Assembly (NCBI GenBank): GCA_961205875.1
Contig: OY540815.1
Span: 8,494,001 to 8,558,000, forward strand
Origin: Sialis fuliginosa
Lineage: Eukaryota > Arthropoda > Insecta > Megaloptera > Sialidae
Length of the DNA: 64,000 nt
Reading direction: 5' to 3'
Within the stretch, counting starts at the first letter, position 1. Every line of letters starts with the position of its first letter. Shown one piece after another: positions 11,963 through 21,115 of this stretch. The notes under the pieces are model-generated. The model did not search any database. It was not told where the DNA came from and saw nothing but the letters and a program-made list of their open reading frames with translations. The position numbers were made by a program, and so were the translations under genes.

Positions 11963-12375
11963 ACTATGGTGCACTAATGCAATATCACAAGGCAATTGAG
12001 TAACGATGGAATTCCCACGTCACTCTTCACCTCAGGTGTTCACTCATTAGAGTTAGAGCCTTAATCTGTTATTGATGTTGAGAGTTTCATCTCCTCACCG
12101 ACAAACTGATATAGTAGTGTTGTGTATAATAATAATTACGTCACAATAATCTGGTTCCAATTGTTGTTTCAAGCGTTTACGAAATTATATTCGATAATAT
12201 AATTAGTACGTTAATCGGGTACGATATCCGATCGATAAAATAAAATTTGAAATACTAGGAAGTATTTTGAAGTGAAACCTCGACAGGTTTTCATGATGAA
12301 ACACAAAGAGTGTGAATATGCATGAGTAAAGATGGATGAACAATTTACATCGGTTATGCGTGAGAAAGAGATAAA
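11963..12375. other. Unassigned sequence
   Basis: Slightly less AT-rich sequence at 11990-12110 (TCACTCTTCACCTCAGGTG and neighbours) has no clear frame. No repeat ends were seen between the hAT-type MITE and the Helitron. Confidence 0.4.
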
Positions 12376-13236
12376 TCCTTAATATATATAAAGCTCAACG
12401 TCTCTCTGTCTGTCCGTTAGTTACCTTATCACTCGAGAACCACTTATCCGATTTACGTGTTCTTTTTTTAATTCATAGGTACGTTCTCTGGCCAGGTTAT
12501 AGGCTATATTTTTTTATGTTAGGTAACATAAGAACTAAGCAGTGACGATAATAGTAAATCAAGTCGGAAAAAATTTTGCCGTCGGCGCGCTGTTTTGTAA
12601 TACGCTGCCTAAACCGTTCAATATAGAACAAAATAATGTATTAAAGAATTGTGTAGAATCAAAAGTTCTACAATTAAGTTCGCGACACCATATGTCTAAC
12701 TTTTATATTTAAGCCACAATGACTGCTCTTATGTTACAAAGAAAACATAAAATATTTGGGTTTTGTTTACATGGACTTATGACCTGCAAAACATTAATCC
12801 TTATCGAAATAAATGATTTCATCGTCATAAGTATTTAATGTAGATATAATTTGCCATTTACAGCATTCAATTTGGTCGTATAGTTTAGAAAATATCGAAA
12901 TATACATATTGGAACATATTATTCGCGCGATTGAGACCGTGCGCGGGGTGCGGCGAGGGAACGTGGCAACACGCTGGGCAGAGGGAACAGCCGAACAGGC
13001 CGGTATTATTTTGATTGTCAATTGTTTATTTTGTTTTCAATAATTAACTTTTAAATTTAAATAGAACAAAAAGTATTTTTACTTTTTGTTCTGATTCGTT
13101 TTTGTTAGGTAGGTGTTATTTGGTTTTTATTACATTAATAACTAATCGTGTTTGTAATTAATTCAACTATATATTTTTTAAATCCTAAACAATAATTCCG
13201 TAGTCCACGCGAACGAAGCCGCGTGGGCCCAGCTAG
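12376..13236 (+). mobile_element. Structurally complete non-autonomous Helitron
   Basis: The element begins TC after A12375 and ends CTAG before T13237, so it sits exactly between A and T as Helitrons do. The 3' end has a hairpin with the 7-bp stem CCACGCG/CGCGTGG (13205-13211 and 13220-13226) and an 8-base loop, six bases before the CTAG. The 5' part carries CTGTCTGTCCGTTAG and CACTCGAGAACCACTTATCC, shared with the inverted copy at 10291-10638. No Rep/helicase frame is present, so it must be mobilised in trans. The GC-rich block at 12905-13008 is foreign in composition to the rest. Confidence 0.9.
12905..13008. other. GC-rich segment inside the Helitron
   Basis: About 100 bp at roughly 65% GC sit in an element that is otherwise strongly AT-rich. 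On the minus strand it is open and gives a Pro/Arg/Ala/Thr-rich stretch (ATFPRRTPRTVSIAR) from an ATG at 13021. Helitrons are known to capture host fragments, so this could be a captured exon or CpG-rich promoter piece. The protein was not recognised, and the decayed copy at 10291 appears to lack this block. Confidence 0.4.
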
Positions 13237-14125
13237 TAATGTATAAAAGAAAATGAATGATGTCAGGCTACGTGTTTTTTATACAGTTTATGCGTCGAAA
13301 TAATACGTTTGATTGTTTGATTATTCATTTAATACGTTTAGTTTTATTTATTTAGTTGGTATAGTTAATGAAAACAAAAGAAGTTTTACTTCAACCGTGA
13401 AGCGCATACCACTATGTTAATATTTGATATATTTTTGTTGAGTTTTCTGTTGAATCCTTGTTTTGCTAAGTTTGCGATTTTTACTTTTCAATTATTTTTA
13501 TTTAAGTCATCACCAACTCGACAAAAAAAATCAAAAACTGTTCTTAAATTTACCAATGTACGAGCCAGGTTTTTTTCGACAAAATCCAAAATATTTCACT
13601 ACGCATCGAAAGGTAAAAATATATACAGACATGCATTTATTTAAATAATTTTTTTTAAATGCTCTTCAATTTCAACTATGCTCATTACACATTCAATGTT
13701 TAACATGCACAATGCTCATACGTTTAACATACGAGTATTTTTAAGTTGATACAAAATCAAATTTATTGTTGAATAAGTTTATATGCTAAATTAAACACGA
13801 TGGTTTTATCGTATATGTATATATGTATAGTAGTATACACTTTTATATTCCACTTCAAATGGATGTAACTTCTGCATAATATTAACATAAAGAAAGTAGA
13901 AATATAGAAAATGTTCAAGTAAATCATAGTTCTAACAGAAAACCTCAACAAACATCATTTAAATATATACTTTTCTTTTCTTTTTTTAACCTTTGTAATA
14001 CGATTTTAATTTTTTAAATTCAATCATTTTCATAATATTAAAAATTGCTTGCTAGTATACTTAGATGTTCAGTCTTCAGATTTATATATAAGTAACTAAT
14101 ATAATAACACAAATTAAATATATAC
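13237..14125. other. AT-rich non-coding sequence
   Basis: Overlapping short frames at 13414-13648 and 13763-13951 show no family features. ATGCTCA motifs at about 13680-13715 resemble those of the degenerate repeat at 7850-8060. Confidence 0.4.
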
Positions 14126-14235
14126 ACTTTAACCACAAGAAAACAATGTCACTCGACTCGTGTTTCGACTTTACAATCAGAAGCCTAACAGTTTCGAAAC
14201 ACGTGTCGAGTAACATTACTTTCTTGTGGTTAAAG
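14126..14235. repeat. Hairpin (foldback) of 110 bp
   Basis: ACTTTAACCACAAGAAA at the left pairs with its reverse complement at the right. Pairing continues through CACTCGACTCGTGTTTCGA against TCGAAACACGTGTCGAGTA. The loop is about 20 bases (TTACAATCAGAAGCCTAAC). It is non-coding and compact, and could fold as a stable RNA or DNA hairpin. Confidence 0.75.
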
Positions 14236-14898
14236 TACGCATATTTAGTTTAAATGACTTAGAAACTACAGTTTCTCCGTTTTCCAGTAATATAAGAATA
14301 AACAAAATATAATTAAACATTATGAATAATAACATTTCAAGAATACATAAATAAAAATGAAAGAAATTTTCACAATTCATTTTAAAATAAATATTAATAT
14401 TATTTGAAATACCTAGAAATTGATTTATTTTAAATTTGACGCAGTGACAAAATGTACGTATTATATAAATAATTACTCAATGCACGTCCAGGATATAACG
14501 TGTAGGTATAAAGAGCTTATAGCAATTTAATATCGTTAGTTTCTGATTTTGAATTCAACGTTTGTATTCACGTTTAATATTATATCATATTTTCATATTG
14601 GAATAGTATGTTTATAAAACCACAATAATAAATATCCGTATAGAGAACCATACATGATTTCCATATGCTTTCTATCTTTTTATATAATTTTTAAATAAAT
14701 TTTTTTTAAATATTTATATAACGTACTACTATGAATATAAATTTTGTAATACATAAATAAAACATATATACTTACGACGGTTACAGTAGTTATTGCTATT
14801 TGTATATATATAAATAATGTCAAAAATATAATACACATTCGCAGAACATCTAATTTGACAATTTGAATTTAGTTGCATTTGTTTCCAAGGCAACATGA

Positions 14899-14927
14899 AT
14901 TACGTCATTAATTATTAATGACGTAAT
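14899..14927. repeat. 29-bp near-perfect palindrome with ACGTCA half-sites
   Basis: ATTACGTCATTAAT is followed by its inversion TATTAATGACGTAAT. Each half contains a CRE/AP-1-like TGACGTAA site. The flanking sequence (ATTTGAATTT at the left, AAATTCAAAT at the right) also tends to pair, so this may be the centre of an older foldback. Confidence 0.6.
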
Positions 14928-15045
14928 AATTAGTATTTAAAATTCAAATTTTGAGGTTGTTTTTCACCTCTACAATGGCTGTTTAGGCATGTTCAAATAA
15001 TAAATGTCCCTTAGGTTCAATTGAACTGCATATGTACCAAGTCTT

Positions 15046-15330
15046 ATCAAAATTAGTGAGATATACTAGCAACGTTCACTTTTTTAGACGATAAGTTACA
15101 AAATTTCGAATATTTCCAAAACCCCTAATCCGATTAGCACCAAAATCAATAGGCCTGGAGTACCCACTGAGAAAAACATTTTCCCTAAAAATAATTCAGA
15201 TCGGTACATTTTACAGAAATCATGAACGAAAAAAAATTCTACATCCAGACACACGACACACGCACAGCCGCCATGCGAAAATTAACTTTTCTTTACATTT
15301 TGAAGTTAGTACAATCAGAATCTGTCATTA
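15046..15330. repeat. Possible retroelement 3' region
   Basis: Strings such as CCTAATCCGATTAGCACCAA, CAGATCGGTACATTTTACAG and CCAGACACACGACACACGCA resemble the non-coding tails of insect retroelements, which often end in an 'ATCGGT...CAGACACAC' pattern. No reverse transcriptase frame lies next to it. Boundaries are approximate. Confidence 0.35.
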
Positions 15331-15834
15331 TCTCAGACACGATTTTTCGATGGTATTACAATATTTACATTTCTTTCAGAACATGGAAGTAAAAATGATT
15401 GAACATAATTTTGAATTAATAATTCGGAATGATTTGTTCCAAAAAACGTACATAGCATTTTCTACAAAATCAGTGAGACCGCATATATTAATTAAATTAA
15501 GTTTTTATTTTATTTTGAAATTTGAAATATAACCCCAAGAACGGCAAAAAGACTTAAAAGCTTTATAATTGCATTTTAAATGTGTTTTTATAAAATTTTC
15601 TATACCCCATTTACTTGTAGTTTTCATCATATTTCAAATAAATGAGAAAAGTTTTTTTAACGTTCGAGGCAGTATCAAATATACCTATCTATATTTATAA
15701 TGTTCGCGGTCTAATTAATACTTCATCAATTACAAGTTGGACATAAGGAACAAAATGATTCTCTACAACTGATATTAATTATATTTATATATTAACTGAA
15801 TTGTTACTATTTAGTAGGGTGCTACAAGATATAA

Positions 15835-16389
15835 GGTAGTAGCACCAGTCTTGGCAAGGACCCCAGTAATGGCAAATTTTTAATTAAATGTATTGAATTA
15901 GAAATATGTGTTGATATTTGATTACTACCATTTCTGAATATTAATCTATATACATTTAACTGTCTTACAACGTGATTTGATGATAATTGGTCAAAATAGT
16001 GGACATTTTAACTAATTATTAGTATAATTTATTAATTAATTATTATTTCATTACAGCAACTGCTTTACATTAATTCAAATTTGACGATTCTTTCTTTTAT
16101 ATTTTTTGTGTCGTAGTACTTATCATTTTGTAATCATATCAAGTGCCCATCATTGCGTGCTCATTGCTGGTTTTACCTTTGCCATTAATGGAGAAAAAAC
16201 ATGAACAAAATAAAAGGTTATAATTTAAAAAACAAACTATATTTGCGGACTTTGGTAATTAAATTGATTAAATAAAGTTACTTGTTTTATTAGTAACATG
16301 AGTTCCAGAGATTTACAAAAAACAAACCCATTAATCCAAAAAAAAACCGAAAACTTGCTCTTATAGCGGCCATAACTGGTACCTTTACC
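15835..16389. mobile_element. Three-copy MITE family, copy 1
   Basis: The left end carries GTAGCACCAGTCTTGGC. The right end reads GGCCATAACTGGTACC, which is its imperfect inversion. The body shares long stretches with the copies at 36504-36864 and 57871-58280, for example TTGATATTTGATTACTACCA and CTAATTATTAGTATAATTTA, and a TTTATGTCGTAGTA-type segment. All three copies point the same way. This copy keeps the most internal sequence (555 bp). There is no transposase frame. Confidence 0.75.
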
Positions 16390-16399
16390 TTAATATATC

Positions 16400-16590
16400 G
16401 ATATACGGATAGACATTTTTTTCTTGGTTCTAGTTTCGGATTCGAATACGGATATGAAATTATTTCGGATACAGATATTTGTTATTTATGTTAGGTTTGG
16501 GGCTCGGGCAACGAGTAGGAAATTATTCGAAATAAGATTTCGGATACGGTTTCGGAGGTCAATATCGGATACGAAGCTCCGTAACGTTCA
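16400..16590. repeat. Degenerate CGGATA-rich minisatellite
   Basis: CGGATA or CGGATTC motifs occur about eight times in 190 bp (for example CGAATACGGATATGAAAT, TTTCGGATACGG, ATCGGATACGAAG) with irregular spacing. It is non-coding. It may have arisen from replication slippage on a CGGATA seed. Confidence 0.55.
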
Positions 16591-17705
16591 AATTTAAAAG
16601 TATATAAGAAGGGCGAGTCCATGGAATGGATTTTACAAGTTTATGCTAATCAAAACGATATTTTTGATATTAATATTATAATATGAAATAACTTAATTAA
16701 CTTCACTATGTTAATTTTTCACATTTGCAATAATTTGATTTGTAAAATACTCATAAGTACCTGCAACGGGCGTTACAAATTTCGGAAGGCTAAGTTATTA
16801 AGTAAGGTAAATCTGCAAAAACTCTTCTTCCATTTATATGTTTTTTTGTAATGATTAATGATTTTTGATAAGTGTAATGGGCGCTATACACAATTGATAT
16901 AGATAATTTATACTTCATTGCTTGGAGTTTTTAAATGTAAAGTGAGTTTTAAAATAATATGTAATAATGAAAAAAGTGTTCTTTCTTATTGTTTCTTATC
17001 ATTTAGGCGTCAATTTATGAGCAAGTGAACTTTTTACGCAAAAAATCAAAAAATCAAAAAAAATCAGTAAAAGTAGCGGTTAGCCTGGACTTGCCCAGAA
17101 GCTTTTACCTTAACAGAAAAATGAGTAGATAGGTACTATTTTTCATACATTCGTAATGAGAGTTAAAAGCATCAGAATGATACTTCTATTAAAACTAATG
17201 CATACGATTATATGACTGCTGTTCCCCATCTAACAGATTATACGGTAAACATAAGTGATGAAGTAAATGCATTCAGATCTCGATTGAAAAGCATTGCGCT
17301 TGTTTACGTACGTTTGTTTTATCTTCCTGTAATGTGTTTACATAACAATGGCTACGATAGTACGACTTCAACAGTAGAAACAGCTTTTTTTGTAATTGTA
17401 AATCGTGACAAAGAATACGTAAAAGATGTTAGCAGAATCAACGATGCAACAATAATACGTTTTTAAATTGAAGATTTTATAGTTTAAACATGACTGAGAA
17501 AAACAGTTTTCTTTTTATTTAGTAAGATGGAAGGTAGATAATGTTTTTCCTGGAAGTCGATTTTATATTATTTCCAGCGGCGTAGGTGAAAACGAAAGAA
17601 CTAAAAATACAAGTACCTATCCTATCATACTACGCTTTATTCTCTATTATTGCAGTGCTGATACGAATTCAGTAGATTTTTGACATTATTTAATAATATT
17701 AATAT
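16591..17705. other. AT-rich sequence containing one unverified 84-codon frame
   Basis: An ATG frame runs from 17212 to 17466 on plus with a fairly even residue mix (TAVPHLTDYTVNISDEVNAF near its start). It has no recognised domain, signal peptide or homologous neighbour, and no clear polyadenylation signal. It may be chance or a decayed exon. The rest of the segment is featureless. Confidence 0.3.
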
Positions 17706-18197
17706 ACAGGGTGAGTCGGGAGGAATCTGTAATACTCCAGGAATGTATTGTACACGTAAAAATAATAGCAAAAACCCCAAATTTTGTTATCCGATTTTCA
17801 TTTGTTTTTAAGTTATAGCGTAATTAAAAATTAAAGAAATTTCAGTAATTATTGAAGTACTAATAATGGATAAGGTAGTATGCTATGTTCCAGGCTCGAA
17901 AACATTTGATACATTTGATCATTTTTATATTGTCAAACTGATTTAAGTACGTAACCTAACCTAACCTGATTTAAGTACGATTATTTAGATGTGAATGGCG
18001 ATATCTTTGAACATTTATTATGAGAATTATTTATTAATTTTTAGTAATTACATATGTATGAAATTTCTTTAATTTTTAATTACGCTATAACTTAAAAACA
18101 AATGAAAATCGGATAACAAAATTTGGAGTTTTTGTTATTATTTTCACGTGTACAATACATTCTTGAAGTATTAAAGATTCCTCCCGACTCACCCTGT
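17706..18197. mobile_element. Foldback element with arms of about 138 bp
   Basis: The left end ACAGGGTGAGTCGGGAGGAA is inverted at the right end. By eye only about six mismatches occur over the first 138 bases of each arm. The inner arm boundary is near 17850 and 18060. The 200-bp loop contains CCTAACCTAACCTGA next to duplicated GATTTAAGTACG sequence. There is no transposase frame; the short frames crossing it are by-products of the repeat. ACAGGGTG termini are typical of abundant insect MITEs. Confidence 0.88.
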
Positions 18198-19489
18198 GTA
18201 CACTTTGCTTTTGTAAAATGGAGAAACTTAACAGGTTGGCTACGTATACGACCGCCATGGCATATCGAACATTTAGAGCATATATATAAATTTTTGTCGA
18301 TTTTGATAAATTAAAAAAAAACAACAATAGAACTAATTAAGAATACGATTTTAATAATTATTTTCTACTTGGCATCTGAGACATTTTTTGTGATTTATTC
18401 TTGGCAGTCAACCTGTTAAGACTCGCGATGAGAATTTTTTTTAATTGAAAAGAAATATATACTTAAAGCAAATATGCTCTTCAACTTTCTGTAGCATATT
18501 TGTAACCAATTAAAATATGATTGGGCAATTAGTTTCGAAGTTATAAGAAATGTTCCTCAATTTAAATATAATACCATTGATTTCTTGGAAAATTAGACTT
18601 TAAAAAATAATTAAAGTGTAAAAAAATTGGAGTTGATAATTTGTAAATTGACAAATTTTTGTAAGGAAGGAAAATATCTCAGCACTGCATTGTTTGTATC
18701 AAAGCATAAATAAAAATAGAAAATATAAAAAACTAATAAAATGCGAAGTAGTAAAGAAAAGCGCCAAATAGATCAGTGTATACTTTCGCGACGAATGTTA
18801 ATGCCGTCGAAACCAGGTTTTTTCAAGCGTTTTAGCTCAAATTCAGGACTGGTTTGGAGAATAAGATTTTATTTCAATACATGCCATTAAACTTAGAAGA
18901 TTACTACATTCCTGGAGGATAAAAAATTAGAGCTTTATCTTGACTTGGATTCTCTCATAGCCGCCAAAGGACAAAAGACAAAATAATGATATTTAATTAA
19001 TTAACTTGAAATACATATTTAGTATAGATGTAAATAAATTTTTATTTTTAACTTTTTAATTACAAAATTTCAAAGGTGGTTTTTGTTGAACACATAAACA
19101 CAAGTGTGGTAAGATAATAAAACAATAGTCACTCTCCATTTCATGCAATAGTTTTTACTGTAAGGAAGTTACCAAGAAAGACAATTCTAAAAAGTTCAGT
19201 TGGTACACGTGTACAAAATGAAATAACCATTTATATAAATCTGTTTCTAAAGGTGTCTTGAGCATTGTATCAATTAGCAATAAAGGCAATTTACAATAGT
19301 CGTTGTAGAAATTTTATGAACATGTGCACAGTAAATATACCTTAAACATAGTCTATAAAACAGATCTCTGCTTAGAGATACATTTTCGAAATAAATACCT
19401 CCTGCAAAATTTTTAGTGCAAGAGCTGATTACATATTTTTTGCCCCATCTGAGCACTAGGCAGACTTACGGAAATCGTTTATTCATGTG
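18198..19489. other. AT-rich sequence with no identifiable feature
   Basis: No gene was recognised. The minus-strand frame at 19274-19456 has no supporting features. Confidence 0.4.
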
Positions 19490-20445
19490 TTGTACATTAT
19501 GGAAAAAATAGTCCCAACCCCCACACCCGGGGATAAAGGGGTTTAATTCCTTAGTGAATATGTAATGAAAAAGTGCATTTTGCCCCACTAATAAAATCAC
19601 CTCAGGGAGTTAGTTAATGAAAAGTTAAATAATTAAAGTGCAACGGGCAGACGCGTAGGGTGGGGATAAAGGGCAGGCAGACGCACTCAAAGATGCAATT
19701 TTTTTTTTGAAAATTAACCCATTTGAGCATTAATGAATTTTGGAGGGATGGCAGTTTTTGATCTGTAGATGACCGGAAAAACAAAGGCCGACGGTTAGGA
19801 TGGGGATAAGGGGCGGGCAGACGCGCTCAAACATGAAATTTTTAAAATGAAAATTGTCTCATTTGAGCATTGCTGAATTTTTTGAAGGATGATAGGTTTT
19901 GATTTATTGATGACCGAAAAATAACAGGCGGACGCGTAGTGTGGGGATAAGGGATGGGCAGACGCAATTGAAAGTGCTATCCTATTTTTTTAACTTGGTT
20001 GTTTTTGTTTTTCTTTTGCTGGAAGTTGTCCGCAATGACTCTTTGGATTACACATTAGTTCTTTGAAAAACATTTTTTTTACCCCCAACTAACGTGAAAA
20101 GAAATTTTTTTATTAATTTGAAAATCTAAAAAAAATATTAAACGTGTAAAAAAGTAGGCGCTGCAATTTTTTTAAATTATATTTTGATTATATTCTGTGT
20201 AATAAACAAAAAACAAAAAATAAATAAATAAAACAGAACTCTTTGGGATTTGAACTCAGCACCTTGGGACTTTGAGTTTTGTAAATTTATTTAGATGATT
20301 TTAAAACATATTTGATATCATCGGTGGAATACCGGAGATACAATGTTTTTAAAAAATTTACAATCCTTTGCCACTTTCAATTGCGTCTGCCCACCCCTTA
20401 ACTCCACACTACGCATCTGCCTGTGTTATTTCGGTCATCTACTGT
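19490..20445. repeat. Repeat block: 140-bp tandem units plus an inverted unit
   Basis: The string GTGGGGATAAGGG-type with GGGCAGACGC recurs at about 19661, 19801 and 19942, so units are 140-141 bp long. Each unit also carries CATTTGAGCATT...GAATTTT and a GATGACCG segment. A fourth unit lies inverted at 20372-20442, where its reverse complement reads GATGACCGAAATAACACAGG then GTGGGCAGACGCAATTGAAA. A partial unit (CCGGGGATAAAGGGG) precedes at about 19528. The layout suggests a foldback transposon with tandem subterminal repeats, or a small satellite seed. It is non-coding. Confidence 0.7.
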
Positions 20446-20890
20446 GTATCATATATCACAATAGAAATTATTCCATTAAATAAAATTTAAAAAATAATCA
20501 AATGAGGCTTATTTTAGTAGATATTAGAAAAAATTGATGACCAAAAACTGAAAAATTATATATTTTTTCTATTGTAAATGATATACATACATATATTAGC
20601 ATTTCATAATAAAAAGATTTGTTTATTAAATGGTTTTAAAAGGTTACCATTACGACTTTGGAAATTTGTTTATAAAAAAGTGCACGCATTTTTGTCAAAT
20701 TCCCTTTGAAAAAATCTGCCACTTATCCTAAATTTACTTTTGTCGGAGATATGATTATTTTAGTTATCGAAAAATTTTAAATCACTTTAGTTAAGTATAT
20801 AAGAATTACAATTTCAAAAGTACTTTAAAGCAATTTTTAATTTACATAAAGAGTGATAAAATATGATCATAGTTTAGTTGTGCATGGACT
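20446..20890. other. AT-rich sequence with no identifiable feature
   Basis: No repeat termini or frames of interest were seen. Confidence 0.4.
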
Positions 20891-21115
20891 TTGTTAGGCC
20901 CCAAAAGACACATCTTACACCCATGGCCCTAACCAATACATCTAAATGTTAATTACACCGATAAAGGATATTTAAATTCCGGACGTTTCGAGTTAAAGAT
21001 CCGACTGCGTCCGAATTGTCGCCGTTGCTTTTACACAAGTTGCGTAATAGCGTGGCCATTAGTGCCCCGGTTACCATGGTAACCGGTCCCGGAAACGGTA
21101 GCGTTCATATTTTAT
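20891..21115. promoter_or_regulatory. GC-rich, CpG-containing patch, possible promoter
   Basis: This 225-bp patch is far richer in G+C and CpG than its surroundings (GGACGTTTCGAG, CCGACTGCGTCCGAATTG, TCGCCGTTGC, GCGTGGCC). It contains the X-box palindrome at 21067-21086. On the minus strand an ATG at about 20922 lies some 145 bp beyond the X-box and runs into GTGTAAGA, which could be a splice donor, but this is speculative. No transposon termini bound the patch. Confidence 0.4.
21067..21086. promoter_or_regulatory. Perfect 20-bp palindrome matching an RFX X-box
   Basis: CCGGTTACCATGGTAACCGG is its own reverse complement. Its core GTTACCATGGTAAC fits the RFX transcription factor X-box consensus (GTTNCCATGGNAAC) at every position. 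X-boxes normally lie within a few hundred bases upstream of ciliary genes in animals. It sits inside a GC-rich patch, which makes a regulatory role more plausible than chance, but no target gene was identified in the window. Confidence 0.6.

Noticed and set aside
17212-17466. 84-codon plus frame with a balanced residue mix
   Set aside because: More protein-like than most, but nothing recognisable and no regulatory context. It is mentioned in the segment note but not annotated as a gene.
17946-17963. CCTAACCTAACC as a telomeric array
   Set aside because: Only about three units inside a transposon loop, which is far too short for a telomere or a clear interstitial array.
18085-18327. Opposed frames of 80 and 63 codons
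   Set aside because: They lie within the right arm of the foldback at 17706-18197, and the openness is a by-product of the repeat.
19640-20445. CRISPR-like array of spaced repeats
   Set aside because: The units are 140 bp and degenerate, include an inverted copy, and lie in eukaryotic sequence. There are no short identical repeats with unique spacers.
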